A DNA stretch of 64,000 nucleotides from Bog-159 sp035499555 (GCA_035499555.1 DATJYO010000069.1:1-64000), one strand, 5' to 3'; shown: positions 1-7,979, counted from the first letter of the stretch. Notes: generated from the letters alone by a model not told the origin. Made by a program: numbers and translations.

Positions 1-1
1 G

Positions 2-286
2 AAGGACACCGAGATCATGTGGCACGTCCTGCGGCGCTGCGGCATACAGCCGGTGAACCGCACCCGCTGGTGGCGCTTCCGGCTGCCCGGCGACGGATCG
101 ATGGACTGGAAGGCCTTCTTCACGGTGCTGGCGGACGCGGAATACAGCGGCGCCATGAATATCGAAAACGAGGACGAGTTCTTCGAGCCGGCATACAGCG
201 GGCACGACTTCACGGAGAATTTCAAACGCGGGTTCCGCCAGGCGCACGCCTTCCTGAAGACCTTGGTGCCGCCCGTGACGGCATGA
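2..286 (+). CDS. Sugar phosphate isomerase/epimerase, C-terminal part (5'-truncated by window edge)
   Basis: Only the last ~94 codons are present; the frame is open from base 2 to the TGA at 284-286. The visible end (a WWRFRLPG segment, then DGSMDWKAFF, then an acidic IENEDEFFEP stretch) matches the C-terminal part of xylose-isomerase-like TIM-barrel enzymes of the IolE/sugar phosphate isomerase type, where a Glu of the last strands helps bind the metal. The substrate cannot be told. The stop codon overlaps the start of the following TPR gene in an ATGA junction, so the two are probably co-transcribed and translationally coupled. Confidence 0.72.
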   Translation, partial: KDTEIMWHVLRRCGIQPVNRTRWWRFRLPGDGSMDWKAFFTVLADAEYSGAMNIENEDEFFEPAYSGHDFTENFKRGFRQAHAFLKTLVPPVTA

Positions 287-1080
287 TGGGGTTGACGATG
301 TTGCGCTGGATGAGCGTGCTGTTGTGCCTGGCGCCATTGCATGCGCAGTCCGGGCAGGTTTGCCCGGGCAGCCCGGCCGTCCCGGAAATCACCCAAGGCG
401 TGCGCGCCTTCAAAAACGCACAATACGCCGCTGCTGTTTCACACCTTCGCGCCGCGGTGGACCTGGACGGCAACTGTCTGGCCGCCCGGCTCTACCTGGC
501 GACGGCCTATATGCAGCAGTACATCCCCGGCGCGGATTCGCCGGATAACCAGCAGATGGCCGCATCCGCGCGTGAACAGTTCGCGGCGGTGCTCGACCAG
601 GAGCCGGAGAATACGCTGGCAATGGCTTCGCTCGCATCGTTGTTTTTCAACATGAAGCGCTTCGACGGAGCGGAGACCTGGTACAAGCGGCTGATCGCCG
701 TGGACCCGCGCAACAAGGAAGCGCATTACACATTGGGTGTGATCGCTTGGACGCGGACTTTCGAGCAGATTCAGGCAGCTCGCCAAGCCTCGGGCATGAA
801 GCCGGACGATCCTGGTCCCATTCGATCCGACGATGCGCGGGACGAACTGCGCGCCAAGGTCTTGCCGGCGCTGCAGATCGGGTTGGACGATTTGAACCAG
901 GCGTTGACCATCGACCCCGAGTACGACGACGCCATGGCTTACATGTGCCTGCTCCTGCGCGCCAAGGCAGACCTGGAGGAGTCGGCGGATGATTACCAGG
1001 ACGACGTCGCCAAGGCCGATGCCTGGGCGCAGAAGGCGATAGAAACGCGCAAAATAAAGGCGTCGCGCCCTGTGAGATAA
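283..1080 (+). CDS. Secreted TPR-repeat protein
   Basis: A 265-residue protein. ATG 283 was chosen because it overlaps the upstream stop as ATGA; ATGs at 286 and 298 are also possible. A hydrophobic signal peptide (MSVLLCLAPLHAQ) follows, then helical TPR-like repeats, for example the AVSHLRAAVDLD and GAETWYKRLIAVDPRNKEAH segments with the canonical Ala/Gly, Tyr and Pro positions. It probably works as a periplasmic or surface protein-interaction scaffold; no enzymatic motif is seen. Its last third, from base 809, is present again (with a 36-codon in-frame deletion) at 2566-2729, ahead of the MBOAT gene, which shows that this gene originally lay directly upstream of the MBOAT cluster. Confidence 0.75.
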   Translation: MMGLTMLRWMSVLLCLAPLHAQSGQVCPGSPAVPEITQGVRAFKNAQYAAAVSHLRAAVDLDGNCLAARLYLATAYMQQYIPGADSPDNQQMAASAREQFAAVLDQEPENTLAMASLASLFFNMKRFDGAETWYKRLIAVDPRNKEAHYTLGVIAWTRTFEQIQAARQASGMKPDDPGPIRSDDARDELRAKVLPALQIGLDDLNQALTIDPEYDDAMAYMCLLLRAKADLEESADDYQDDVAKADAWAQKAIETRKIKASRPVR

Positions 1081-1167
1081 TACACATGTGCACTCTACCA
1101 GTGCCGTCTTTTTCCTTTTCCTAACCCTTGTCTTACTCGCGTATTGGTTGACAGCCGGCTGGCGGTT
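809..1167 (+). repeat. Direct repeat copy 1: TPR 3' end plus MBOAT 5' end
   Basis: This 359-bp segment recurs at 2566-2816. Both copies contain the end of the TPR gene, the AT-rich intergenic sequence with a GATAAT box, and the first ~27 codons of the MBOAT gene. I counted four substitutions between them (for example at 834 and 1002) plus a 108-bp deletion in copy 2. Similarity ends abruptly after base 1167, where the MBOAT reading frame is replaced by unrelated sequence. Confidence 0.93.
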
Positions 1168-1372
1168 AAGGAAGCGCCCGTCCTATGGCGTGACTTATCC
1201 CAACGAGGCAGGGTTTGAGGCTCATGCTATCGCCGGTTACTCCTGGCCATTTACCCAGCAGGACCAGAATTCCGGAACATACCATGTTTTCACCCATGCG
1301 ACGTCCGCTGCCGACCCTACCTGTGCGCCAGGATTGCCGGATATCGCCTTCGCCGTCTCGAGCCAAATGTGA
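1088..1372 (+). pseudogene. Truncated MBOAT 5' fragment fused to unrelated sequence
   Basis: The GTG-started frame encodes the same first 27 residues as the MBOAT gene at 2737 (first membrane helix, ending LTAGWRL). At base 1168 it leaves the homology and continues for 67 residues of Pro/Gly/aromatic-rich sequence that I cannot assign, stopping at 1370-1372. It keeps one membrane segment and none of the MBOAT catalytic motifs, so it is a duplication scar and not a working acyltransferase. The GATAAT box 6 nt upstream is duplicated too, so the fragment may still be transcribed. Confidence 0.8.
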
Positions 1373-1388
1373 GCAAAGAGGCACTACC

Positions 1389-2168
1389 ATGCGAGCCAGA
1401 TTGATACTACTTGCTCTCGCAACCGGGCCACTGGGAGTGGCCCAAGTAACGACCGTGCCCTTCTCGGAGTCCAAGGACGTTGTTCCCGCATTCGACTCCT
1501 CTGGCGCCATCGCTCTCCCGGTAGCGCGACTCAAGATTGACGTCACGTACCACGGCGGCAAGAAAGAGCGCGACGAGACGACGGTGCTCTGGCATCCCCA
1601 GACCGGGCATTATCTCTGGCACCTTATGACGCAGAACCCGAACATCGACGAAACGGGATTGGACATAAAGGCCATAAGAGCGCAGGAGGAGCAGGCCTAC
1701 GCCGACGCCAGCGCCCTGATCGACTTTGCTGTGGTGGGCCCCTCCGCAAAAGCGTGGGCGAAGACTGCCGGCAGCCTGGATGATGCAGTCACCGCATCGC
1801 TTAACGAGATACAGCAGAATGTTCCCGCCCAGGAAGGCCGTTCGTGGCAGATGGATTACAAGTACGTGCCGGTGTTTGGACTCCCGCTCGGCGTGCACGC
1901 AAACGTGCCGGCTGGTTACCAGCCGCTCAACACCATTGAGTTCAATTGCCCACCGCGGCTCGCCGTCTGTCCGCCGAATGGCACGAAGATTGTCCTGATC
2001 GCCAAACAGGGCAATAACTTTCGCCTTGTCCTACGCAACGGGTTTGATGTCGAGGTTATAGTCGATCAGAAACTCGATCTCGTCAGCGCACGGCAGTTGA
2101 CCCAGCCCAAAACCGAGCAGCCCCTTCGGCAGCCATTGCGGATCCCCGTTATTCCCGCGCCGAAATGA
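1389..2168 (+). CDS. Secreted protein of unknown function, inside the duplicated junction
   Basis: A 259-residue protein. The start is ATG 1389, supported by an AAAGAGG ribosome binding site at 1374-1380 with good spacing. The N-terminus (MRARLILLALATGPLGVAQ) is a signal peptide; the remainder is a soluble mixed sequence with a Cys pair around residue 190 (CPPRLAVCPP) and a Pro-rich tail. I recognise no family. It sits between the two copies of the TPR/MBOAT junction and is therefore part of the inserted DNA. Codon use is less GC-biased than in the neighbouring cluster. It could be cargo of the event that produced the duplication; its function is unknown. Confidence 0.6.
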   Translation: MRARLILLALATGPLGVAQVTTVPFSESKDVVPAFDSSGAIALPVARLKIDVTYHGGKKERDETTVLWHPQTGHYLWHLMTQNPNIDETGLDIKAIRAQEEQAYADASALIDFAVVGPSAKAWAKTAGSLDDAVTASLNEIQQNVPAQEGRSWQMDYKYVPVFGLPLGVHANVPAGYQPLNTIEFNCPPRLAVCPPNGTKIVLIAKQGNNFRLVLRNGFDVEVIVDQKLDLVSARQLTQPKTEQPLRQPLRIPVIPAPK

Positions 2169-2565
2169 TGCTGCGGGACCTCGCAGGCGACTCAACACCA
2201 GCAGCCAGGGGTTGCTGATGCATGGGGTGATGTCCCTATGGGCTATCGCCATAAGCGTATCGATCCGCGTGTTGTGTCGTGTCGCGCCGAACTGAAGAGC
2301 CGTCGCTGGCGATCGGTTCAGCATCCGCCAGGCCTGAGGCAACGGGTAATAGCGCGACCGCCAGAGGCGCACGACTCGGTTCGCCCAAGCGTTCGGTTTT
2401 TCCTTGCGGACGCTTCTGTGATTCCCCGGTCCCGATAGTGAGGGCCTTCGGGATCCAGAAGAGCGAGCCGCGGCGTGGGCTGGCCGGACACCAGACACTC
2501 TCCGCTGCGTTCACGCTCGCTCTGCGGCTGAACCTGTGCTTCTTCCCCTTCATCTGGGGGCGGCC
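2169..2565. other. Intergenic inserted sequence without a recognisable gene
   Basis: These 397 bp lie between the stop of the inserted secreted-protein gene and the second copy of the TPR/MBOAT repeat. Short frames exist on both strands but none has a ribosome binding site, a signal peptide or a recognisable domain. The left part is moderately AT-rich. I see no transposase, no terminal inverted repeats and no tRNA. It is best read as degenerate foreign DNA delivered together with the 1389-2168 gene. Confidence 0.55.
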
Positions 2566-2729
2566 ATCCTGGTCCCATTCGATCCGACGAAGCGCGGGAC
2601 GAACTGCGCGCCAAGGCAGACCTGGAGGAGTCGGCGGATGACTACCAGGACGACGTCGCGAAGGCCGATGCCTGGGCGCAGAAGGCGATAGAAACGCGCA
2701 AAATAAAGGCGTCGCGCCCTGTGAGATAA
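2566..2729 (+). pseudogene. TPR gene 3' remnant
   Basis: Read in the TPR frame this stretch encodes the last part of the TPR protein (DPGPIRSDEARDELRAK joined directly to ADLEESADDYQDDVAK) and ends at the same TAA (2727-2729). It has no start codon or ribosome binding site of its own. The internal loss is exactly 36 codons. It is the non-functional partner of the complete gene at 283-1080. Confidence 0.85.
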
Positions 2730-2736
2730 TACACAT
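2725..2736 (+). promoter_or_regulatory. Candidate -10 box just upstream of the MBOAT start
   Basis: GATAAT at 2725-2730 is followed by 6 nt and the GTG start at 2737, with no Shine-Dalgarno sequence. This spacing would place transcription start at or within a base or two of the start codon. The same arrangement is duplicated upstream of the truncated copy at 1088. Confidence 0.45.
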
Positions 2737-4107
2737 GTGCACTCTACCAGTGCCGTCTTTTTCCTTTTCTTAACCCTTGTCTTACTCGCGTATTGGTTGA
2801 CAGCCGGCTGGCGGTTGGCGCGCCTGGCCGTGCTGTTGGCGGCGAACTATTTCTTCTGTGCGAGATATGGGCTGTTTTACCTGGCACTTATCCCGGTTTG
2901 TTCAACCATCGACTACCTTGTCGCCAATAGCATGCAGTCAGCCAAGCGGCTGTGGCTAAGGCGGCTGTGCCTGGCTGTCAGCGTGATTGTGAATCTGAGC
3001 CTGTTGGTGCTGTCGCGGCACATGAGCCTGTTCCTGTCGCCGGATGTCTGGGATTGGATCTTTCCCTTGAGTCTCTCGTTTTATGCGTTCCAATCCCTGT
3101 CTTATACGATTGATATATACCGCCGGGACGCTCCGGCCACGTCATCTTATCTGACTTACCTGGCAGCGGCTTCGTTCTTTCCAACCATACAAGCCGGACC
3201 TATCACCCGTCCGGCCGAAATTGCCAGGCAACTGGGCCGCAAGTTCAATTTGACCCCGGCTGAAGGATCGCGCGGATTATTTCTGATCGGGTTTGGATTG
3301 CTCAAAAAGCTGTTGATTGCCGACTACCTGGCCGGCAACCTGGTGAATCGCGTCTTCGATACACCGAACTTATACAGTGGCGCCGAGGTCCTGGCCGCGA
3401 TTTATGCGTACTCCCTGGAACTCTACTACGATTTTTCAGGTTATACCGACATCGCGCGCGGTTGCGGCCTGCTGCTGGGCCTCAACCTGCCAATTAATTT
3501 CGACCGGCCGTACACCGCCCTGAATATGGCCGACTTCTGGCGCCGCTGGCATATTACGTTCTCCAACTGGCTGCGCGACTACCTGTACTTCTCACTTCCG
3601 GGCAAGCGTACACGTTTCGGTCCGTACCTCAACCTGGTGATCACGATGTTTTTGGGCGGATTGTGGCACGGCACCACCGGACCGTTCGCCATCTGGGGGC
3701 TCCTGCATGGCTCCGCGCTGGCGGTCACGCGGCGCTGGCAGGCATGGCGCGGGCGTCGTACCGAGAGCGGCTGGGGATCGCGCGCGGTTCGCATCTTCTG
3801 CACCTACCAGTTCGTCTGCCTGACCTGGATCTTCTTCCGCAGTCCCACGACCGCGGTGGCATTCAAGATTCTGAACCGGATCGGATCGCTTACATTCTCG
3901 CTGCAGAATGTTTCGCTGGGTGTCATCGGAGTGGCGCTCGCCGCCGCCGCCGGGCAGGCCATACCGAAGAACTGGTACGAGCGCGGCGTGGACCTGTTCG
4001 GGCGTACGCCGTTCTACGTGCAGGCGGCGGCGATGACACTGGCGGTGGCCGCCATCGAACTTTGGGCGGGACGCGGCGCGGCGCCGTTTGTCTACACACG
4101 GTTCTGA
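2737..4107 (+). CDS. MBOAT family membrane-bound O-acyltransferase (AlgI/DltB-like)
   Basis: A 456-residue polytopic membrane protein beginning with GTG. MBOAT hallmarks are present: the YYDFSGYTDIARG segment (230-242), the FWRRWHITFSNWLRDY motif (267-282) and the GLWHG motif (308-312) whose His311 is the near-invariant catalytic histidine. Length fits AlgI, PatA and DltB. Such proteins move an acyl group from a cytoplasmic donor through the membrane to an extracytoplasmic glycan or teichoic acid, together with SGNH-fold partners. Here two SGNH genes, an acyl carrier protein and a KASIII-like gene follow immediately, so the donor is probably an acyl-ACP, as in the Dlt system. The acceptor glycan is not deducible from sequence. 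Confidence 0.93.
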   Translation: MHSTSAVFFLFLTLVLLAYWLTAGWRLARLAVLLAANYFFCARYGLFYLALIPVCSTIDYLVANSMQSAKRLWLRRLCLAVSVIVNLSLLVLSRHMSLFLSPDVWDWIFPLSLSFYAFQSLSYTIDIYRRDAPATSSYLTYLAAASFFPTIQAGPITRPAEIARQLGRKFNLTPAEGSRGLFLIGFGLLKKLLIADYLAGNLVNRVFDTPNLYSGAEVLAAIYAYSLELYYDFSGYTDIARGCGLLLGLNLPINFDRPYTALNMADFWRRWHITFSNWLRDYLYFSLPGKRTRFGPYLNLVITMFLGGLWHGTTGPFAIWGLLHGSALAVTRRWQAWRGRRTESGWGSRAVRIFCTYQFVCLTWIFFRSPTTAVAFKILNRIGSLTFSLQNVSLGVIGVALAAAAGQAIPKNWYERGVDLFGRTPFYVQAAAMTLAVAAIELWAGRGAAPFVYTRF

Positions 4108-4108
4108 G

Positions 4109-5470
4109 ATGGGCAACTTTCCCCTGCGCCCGGCGTTGACCATCGCGGCATTCGCCCTGATGCTGGACGGATTGGCGCACGTGATGCCCGGGATCAGCAT
4201 CCCGTGGCCGGAAGCGGCCGGCGAGATTGCGGCCTTCAATCCGGACACCACACCGTTGGGGCCGCTGCGGCCACACGTGCCGCCGGAGGCGCTGCTGCCG
4301 CCGCGGTTCACGGCGGCCGTACCCCAAATCCTGCAGGATGGTAACGGCGGCCTGGACCGCTTCTACGCCGCCCTGTGGAGGACCGAGCAGGGCGGACCGC
4401 ACGCCATTACGCGAATCGTGCACTACGGCGATTCGCCCACCACGGCCGACCTGATCACGGGAGATACGCGGCAGTTGCTGCAGAAACGATTCGGCGACGC
4501 GGGTCATGGATTCACGCTGATCGGCAAGCCGTGGGCGTGGTACGAGCACCGCGGCGTGCAGCTTGCAAGTCAGGGCTGGCAAATGGACCCGGGTACGCGG
4601 TGGGATCTGCGGAATGGCTGGTTCGGGCTGGGCGGGGTGGTCTTTACCGGCAAGACCGGCGCGTACAGCCGGGTCGTCTTGCGGGACGCAAATCAGACGC
4701 ATCTGGAGGTCTGGTTCTTGCGGCAGCCGGGCGGCGGGACCCTCGCGGTCTCGTCGGGCGAGGAGGCGATCGGCGAGATCGCCACGGACGCGCCAGCACG
4801 CGCGGCGGGCTTTGCCAGCTTCGACTTGAAGCCGGGTACCGGAGAACTGGAGTTTCGCTGCCGGGGCACCGTACGCATCTTTGGAATTACGCTCGAGAAG
4901 CCGCGGGACGGCGTGGTCTACGATAGCATCGGGTTGAATGGGGCGTCCGTTTCCGTGCCGGCGTTGTTGTTCAACGAGAGCCATTGGGCCGAGCAGTTGC
5001 GGCATCGCCATCCCGACCTGGTGATTCTCAATTACGGCACCAACGAGAGCAGCTTCGCCGAGTTCGTGACGCGGGAATACGAAAAGGAATTGCGCGAAGC
5101 CATCCGGCGCGTGCGCACGGCGCTGCCCGAGGCTTCTATACTGGTGATGAGTCCCATGGACCGGGCCCAGCGCAGTGGCGGGGAGATAGAGACGCTGCCG
5201 ACCATACCCCGCATCGTCGAGATACAGCGGCGCGTGGCAGGCGAACTTGGCTGCGGGTTCTTCAATACGTTCGCGGTCATGGGCGGCAAGGGGACGATGG
5301 CACGCTGGTACGACAGCCAGCCGCCGCTGGTATCGGCGGATTTCATCCACCCGACGCCCGCGGGCGCGCGCATCATCGCGTCGGCATTTGTCAGGGAACT
5401 GGTGAACGGATTGAATCGCTACAAGCTGCGCCAATTAACGCATCCTGATGCCGTGGCCGAGGTGCGCTGA
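4109..5470 (+). CDS. SGNH/GDSL-like membrane-anchored acyl-transfer partner, paralog 1
   Basis: A 453-residue protein. ATG 4109 lies one base after the MBOAT stop. An N-terminal hydrophobic helix (residues 8-25) acts as signal or anchor. SGNH hallmarks are the GDS block with Ser109 (HYGDSPTTADL), an Asn-containing block III (NYGTNESS) and a C-terminal DFIHPT with Asp411 and His414, consistent with a Ser-His-Asp site. It fits the role of AlgJ, AlgX or DltD-type partners that act with an MBOAT protein on the outer side of the membrane. It is clearly paralogous to the next gene: both share the GDS block, the FGLGGV segment and a QPGGG segment. Specificity is unknown. Confidence 0.85.
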   Translation: MGNFPLRPALTIAAFALMLDGLAHVMPGISIPWPEAAGEIAAFNPDTTPLGPLRPHVPPEALLPPRFTAAVPQILQDGNGGLDRFYAALWRTEQGGPHAITRIVHYGDSPTTADLITGDTRQLLQKRFGDAGHGFTLIGKPWAWYEHRGVQLASQGWQMDPGTRWDLRNGWFGLGGVVFTGKTGAYSRVVLRDANQTHLEVWFLRQPGGGTLAVSSGEEAIGEIATDAPARAAGFASFDLKPGTGELEFRCRGTVRIFGITLEKPRDGVVYDSIGLNGASVSVPALLFNESHWAEQLRHRHPDLVILNYGTNESSFAEFVTREYEKELREAIRRVRTALPEASILVMSPMDRAQRSGGEIETLPTIPRIVEIQRRVAGELGCGFFNTFAVMGGKGTMARWYDSQPPLVSADFIHPTPAGARIIASAFVRELVNGLNRYKLRQLTHPDAVAEVR

Positions 5471-5474
5471 AGGC

Positions 5475-6845
5475 ATGCTACGCCGCGTTGCCATCGTCTG
5501 CCTTTGCCTGCTGGGGTATGGCGGCGGCACGCTGGGCGCCGCCACGGCCGCCAAGCAGACGGCCAGGAAGAAGCCGGTCAAGAAGTCCAAGAAGAAGAAA
5601 GCGCGGGTGGCGCGCGTGCGGCGATATGCGGCGCCGCGCGTGAGCGCCGGGCTGCGCGCCGCGTCGCTCGAAAGAGTTGCATTGGGACTCGACGAGCGGC
5701 CCGATCCGGTGATCGACCGGCCCGGCGCGCTGGTGCCGTTTTTTGAGCGGCTCTACCGGCTCACGAACGGCGACGGTCCGGCAGTCCATGTCCTGCATTT
5801 CGGCGACTCCCACACGGCCGCCGACGACTGGACCGGCGCGTTGCGCGAACTCTTCCAGGCGCGCTTCGGCGACGGCGGCGCGGGCTTCTCCCTGGCCGGG
5901 ACGCCGTTCAAAGGCTATCGCCGGTTTGACGTGCGGGGCGGTGAGAGCCGCGGCTGGGAGTCCGCCGGACTACGCACCGGTGAGGGTGACGGATACTTCG
6001 GCCTGGGAGGCGTCAGCATCGCGACCGGGCGCGCGGGTCAAACGATCTACCTGGACGCCGATTGCGATTCGGTCGAGTTGGACTATCTGCAGCAGCCGGG
6101 CGGCGGGCGGATCCTGCTGACCGATAATGGCGAGACAGTGGAAGAGGCCTCGACGGAAGGTCCGTTCGCCCCGGGGGCGATCATGCATGCCGCCGCACCC
6201 GGGCATCATCGTTTCGAAGTCCGCACGCTCGAGCCGGCCCCAGTGCGTTTGTTCGGCTGGGTGACCCAAACGGAAAAGGGCATCACCTACGAATCCATGG
6301 GGATCAACGGCGCCGAGGCCGCCCTGATCGAGCGCTGGGACGAGAAGATGCACGACTACTACGTGGCGCGGCGCGACCCGGCGCTGATCGTGTTGGCCTA
6401 CGGTACCAACGAAGCCGGCGATTCGAAGTGGACTGAGGAAGGTTACCTGGAGACGTTCTCGGCCATATTGCAGCGGCTGCGGCGGGCCGCTCCGGCGGCG
6501 TCGATTCTGGTACTGGGCCCGCCGGACCGCTTCTACCGGGTGAAGGGACACTGGCGCCCGTACCCGGCCGTGGACCGCATCGTTGCCGCGCAGCAGGAAG
6601 CCTGCCGGCAGAACCACGCCGCCTATTGGAACACGCGCGCGCGCATGGGCGCGGAGGGCTCCATGGTGAACTGGGTTTACGCCGGGCTCGCGCAGGGCGA
6701 TTACGTGCACTTCACGTCGCTGGGCTACCAGCGACTGGCCAACGTGCTGTTTCAAGATATAATGCGCCTGTACGAGAGCTACCTCAAGGTCCGTCCTGAA
6801 GTTTCCACCCAAGCCACAGATGAACAGACAAGCCAAGATCATTGA
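5475..6845 (+). CDS. SGNH/GDSL-like secreted acyl-transfer partner, paralog 2
   Basis: A 456-residue protein. ATG 5475 was chosen, four bases after the upstream stop and preceded by GAAGG. A signal peptide (residues 1-27) is followed by a strongly basic Lys/Arg-rich linker (residues 28-50) that could bind an anionic glycan or membrane. The SGNH core has GDS with Ser112 (HFGDSHTAADD), an AYGTNEAGD block and a terminal DYVHFTSLG with the Asp/His pair. It is a tandem paralog of the preceding protein and ends inside the acyl carrier protein gene (26-bp overlap), so translation is coupled. The two proteins may act on different acceptors or sequentially. Confidence 0.85.
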   Translation: MLRRVAIVCLCLLGYGGGTLGAATAAKQTARKKPVKKSKKKKARVARVRRYAAPRVSAGLRAASLERVALGLDERPDPVIDRPGALVPFFERLYRLTNGDGPAVHVLHFGDSHTAADDWTGALRELFQARFGDGGAGFSLAGTPFKGYRRFDVRGGESRGWESAGLRTGEGDGYFGLGGVSIATGRAGQTIYLDADCDSVELDYLQQPGGGRILLTDNGETVEEASTEGPFAPGAIMHAAAPGHHRFEVRTLEPAPVRLFGWVTQTEKGITYESMGINGAEAALIERWDEKMHDYYVARRDPALIVLAYGTNEAGDSKWTEEGYLETFSAILQRLRRAAPAASILVLGPPDRFYRVKGHWRPYPAVDRIVAAQQEACRQNHAAYWNTRARMGAEGSMVNWVYAGLAQGDYVHFTSLGYQRLANVLFQDIMRLYESYLKVRPEVSTQATDEQTSQDH

Positions 6846-7053
6846 GATTGTGGAGAAACTGTCCGGCAAGCCGCTGGCGATCGCGGCGGATGAATCGTTG
6901 TTCGAGTCGGGCGTTCTGGACTCGTTTGCCCTGACGGATATGGTCGGCGCCCTGGAGAAGGAATTCTCCCTGCGCATACCGGACTCCGATCTGACTCCCC
7001 GGAAGTTCGATTCCATCGAACGCATCGCGGCGTATCTCGAAAGCCACTCCTGA
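6820..7053 (+). CDS. Acyl carrier protein, DltC-like
   Basis: A 77-residue acidic helical protein with the 4'-phosphopantetheine attachment motif GVLDSFAL; Ser35 is the modified residue. The DSF form resembles the DSF of D-alanyl carrier protein DltC more than the DSL of fatty-acid AcpP. It overlaps the preceding SGNH gene by 26 bp and ends two bases before the KASIII-like gene. Inferred role: it carries the acyl group that the MBOAT protein transfers. No phosphopantetheinyl transferase is encoded nearby, so the housekeeping enzyme would have to modify it. Confidence 0.88.
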   Translation: MNRQAKIIEIVEKLSGKPLAIAADESLFESGVLDSFALTDMVGALEKEFSLRIPDSDLTPRKFDSIERIAAYLESHS

Positions 7054-7055
7054 CT

Positions 7056-7979
7056 ATGGCGTATCTGCGGGGGTTTGGCGCGTACCTGCCCGCGCGCGTG
7101 GTCGATAACGCCGAGTTGGCCGCGGCGACAGGCGCGGAGCCGGAATGGATTCTGCGGCAGACCGGCATCGAGCAGCGGCGGTTCGCCGCGGCGGACGAGT
7201 CCGTCGCTTCACTGGGCGTGCGGGCGGCGAAGAACTGCCTGGAGAACGCCAGCCTGCTGGCGCGCGATGTCGGCCTGATCCTGGCGGCCAGCAGTTCCGC
7301 GGAGCGGCGCTTCCCGGGTCCGGCGTCGGCCATCGGCGCGGGGCTGGGGATTTCTGGCGTGCCGGCCATCGACCTGCCGGTCGCCAGCGCCGGGTCGCTG
7401 TTTGGCGTGGCCTTGGCGGCGCAGCTCGCGCCGGTCTACCGGAACGTGCTGGTAATAGGCGCCGAGGTGATGTCGCGCGTGGTTGGGTGGCACCCCGCAG
7501 TGCGGGACACCGCAATTCTGTTCGGCGACGGCGCGGGGGCCTGCCTGGTGAGTGCGCAGGCCGGATTCGCCGAGATCCGGGATGCGCTGATAGCCAGCGA
7601 CGGCGACTTCGCGGAAGCCCTCCGGCTGGATCTGGACGCGCCCTTGTACATGGATGGCCGGACGATCATCTTGCAGGCGGCGCGCAAGATACCGCGCGCG
7701 ATTGCGGAGTTGCTGGAGCGGAACCGTGTGGCGGCGGCCGACGTGGCGGCGTTCATCATGCACCAGGCGAACCTGAACCTGATCACCCGCGTGGCGCAGG
7801 CGCTGGGTGTGCCGGAGAGCCGGTTCTACCGGAATATCCAGCGGTACGGGAACACCTCGTCGGCATCGCTGCTGATCGCGGCGGCGGAGTGGCGGCGCGA
7901 GCAGGCGGACCCGCACGGTCCGCTGGTGTTCGCCGCATTCGGGGCCGGTCTGCACTGGGGAGCGGTGCTGTCGGGCTAA
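7056..7979 (+). CDS. KASIII (FabH)-like enzyme with Cys-to-Ser active-site change
   Basis: A 307-residue thiolase-fold protein of normal FabH length. Conserved FabH features: a WILRQTGIEQRR N-terminal segment, HQANLNLI with catalytic His236, and YGNTSSAS with Asn266. The nucleophile position, Cys in FabH (the D-x-x-x-A-C-A-G context), reads DLPVASAG with Ser111 (codon AGC at 7386-7388). FabH-type condensation normally needs the Cys; KASIII-like proteins with Ser, such as DpsC of daunorubicin synthesis, act in acyl transfer or starter-unit selection. Placed two bases after the DltC-like carrier gene, it may load an acyl group onto that carrier from acyl-CoA in place of a DltA-type ligase. This role is inferred. 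Confidence 0.85.
   Translation: MAYLRGFGAYLPARVVDNAELAAATGAEPEWILRQTGIEQRRFAAADESVASLGVRAAKNCLENASLLARDVGLILAASSSAERRFPGPASAIGAGLGISGVPAIDLPVASAGSLFGVALAAQLAPVYRNVLVIGAEVMSRVVGWHPAVRDTAILFGDGAGACLVSAQAGFAEIRDALIASDGDFAEALRLDLDAPLYMDGRTIILQAARKIPRAIAELLERNRVAAADVAAFIMHQANLNLITRVAQALGVPESRFYRNIQRYGNTSSASLLIAAAEWRREQADPHGPLVFAAFGAGLHWGAVLSG

Larger units (their letters stand above)
2566..2816 (+). repeat. Direct repeat copy 2: TPR 3' end plus MBOAT 5' end, with a 108-bp deletion
   Basis: Second copy of the 809-1167 segment. Bases 2566-2616 match 809-859 and bases 2617-2816 match 968-1167, so 108 bp are missing. The deletion endpoints are a 13-bp sequence (CTGCGCGCCAAGG) that occurs twice in copy 1 (847-859 and 955-967) and once here (2604-2616), as expected from recombination or slippage between short direct repeats. 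Immediately after 2816 the genuine MBOAT gene continues. Confidence 0.93.

Noticed and set aside
3923..5434. 503-codon minus-strand frame across the MBOAT and first SGNH genes
   Set aside because: Two real genes with strong motifs occupy the other strand; this frame is Arg/Ala/Pro-rich with no motif.
5555..5630. Lys-rich linker of the second SGNH protein as a DNA-binding domain
   Set aside because: It follows a signal peptide in an exported protein; a glycan- or membrane-binding linker is more plausible.
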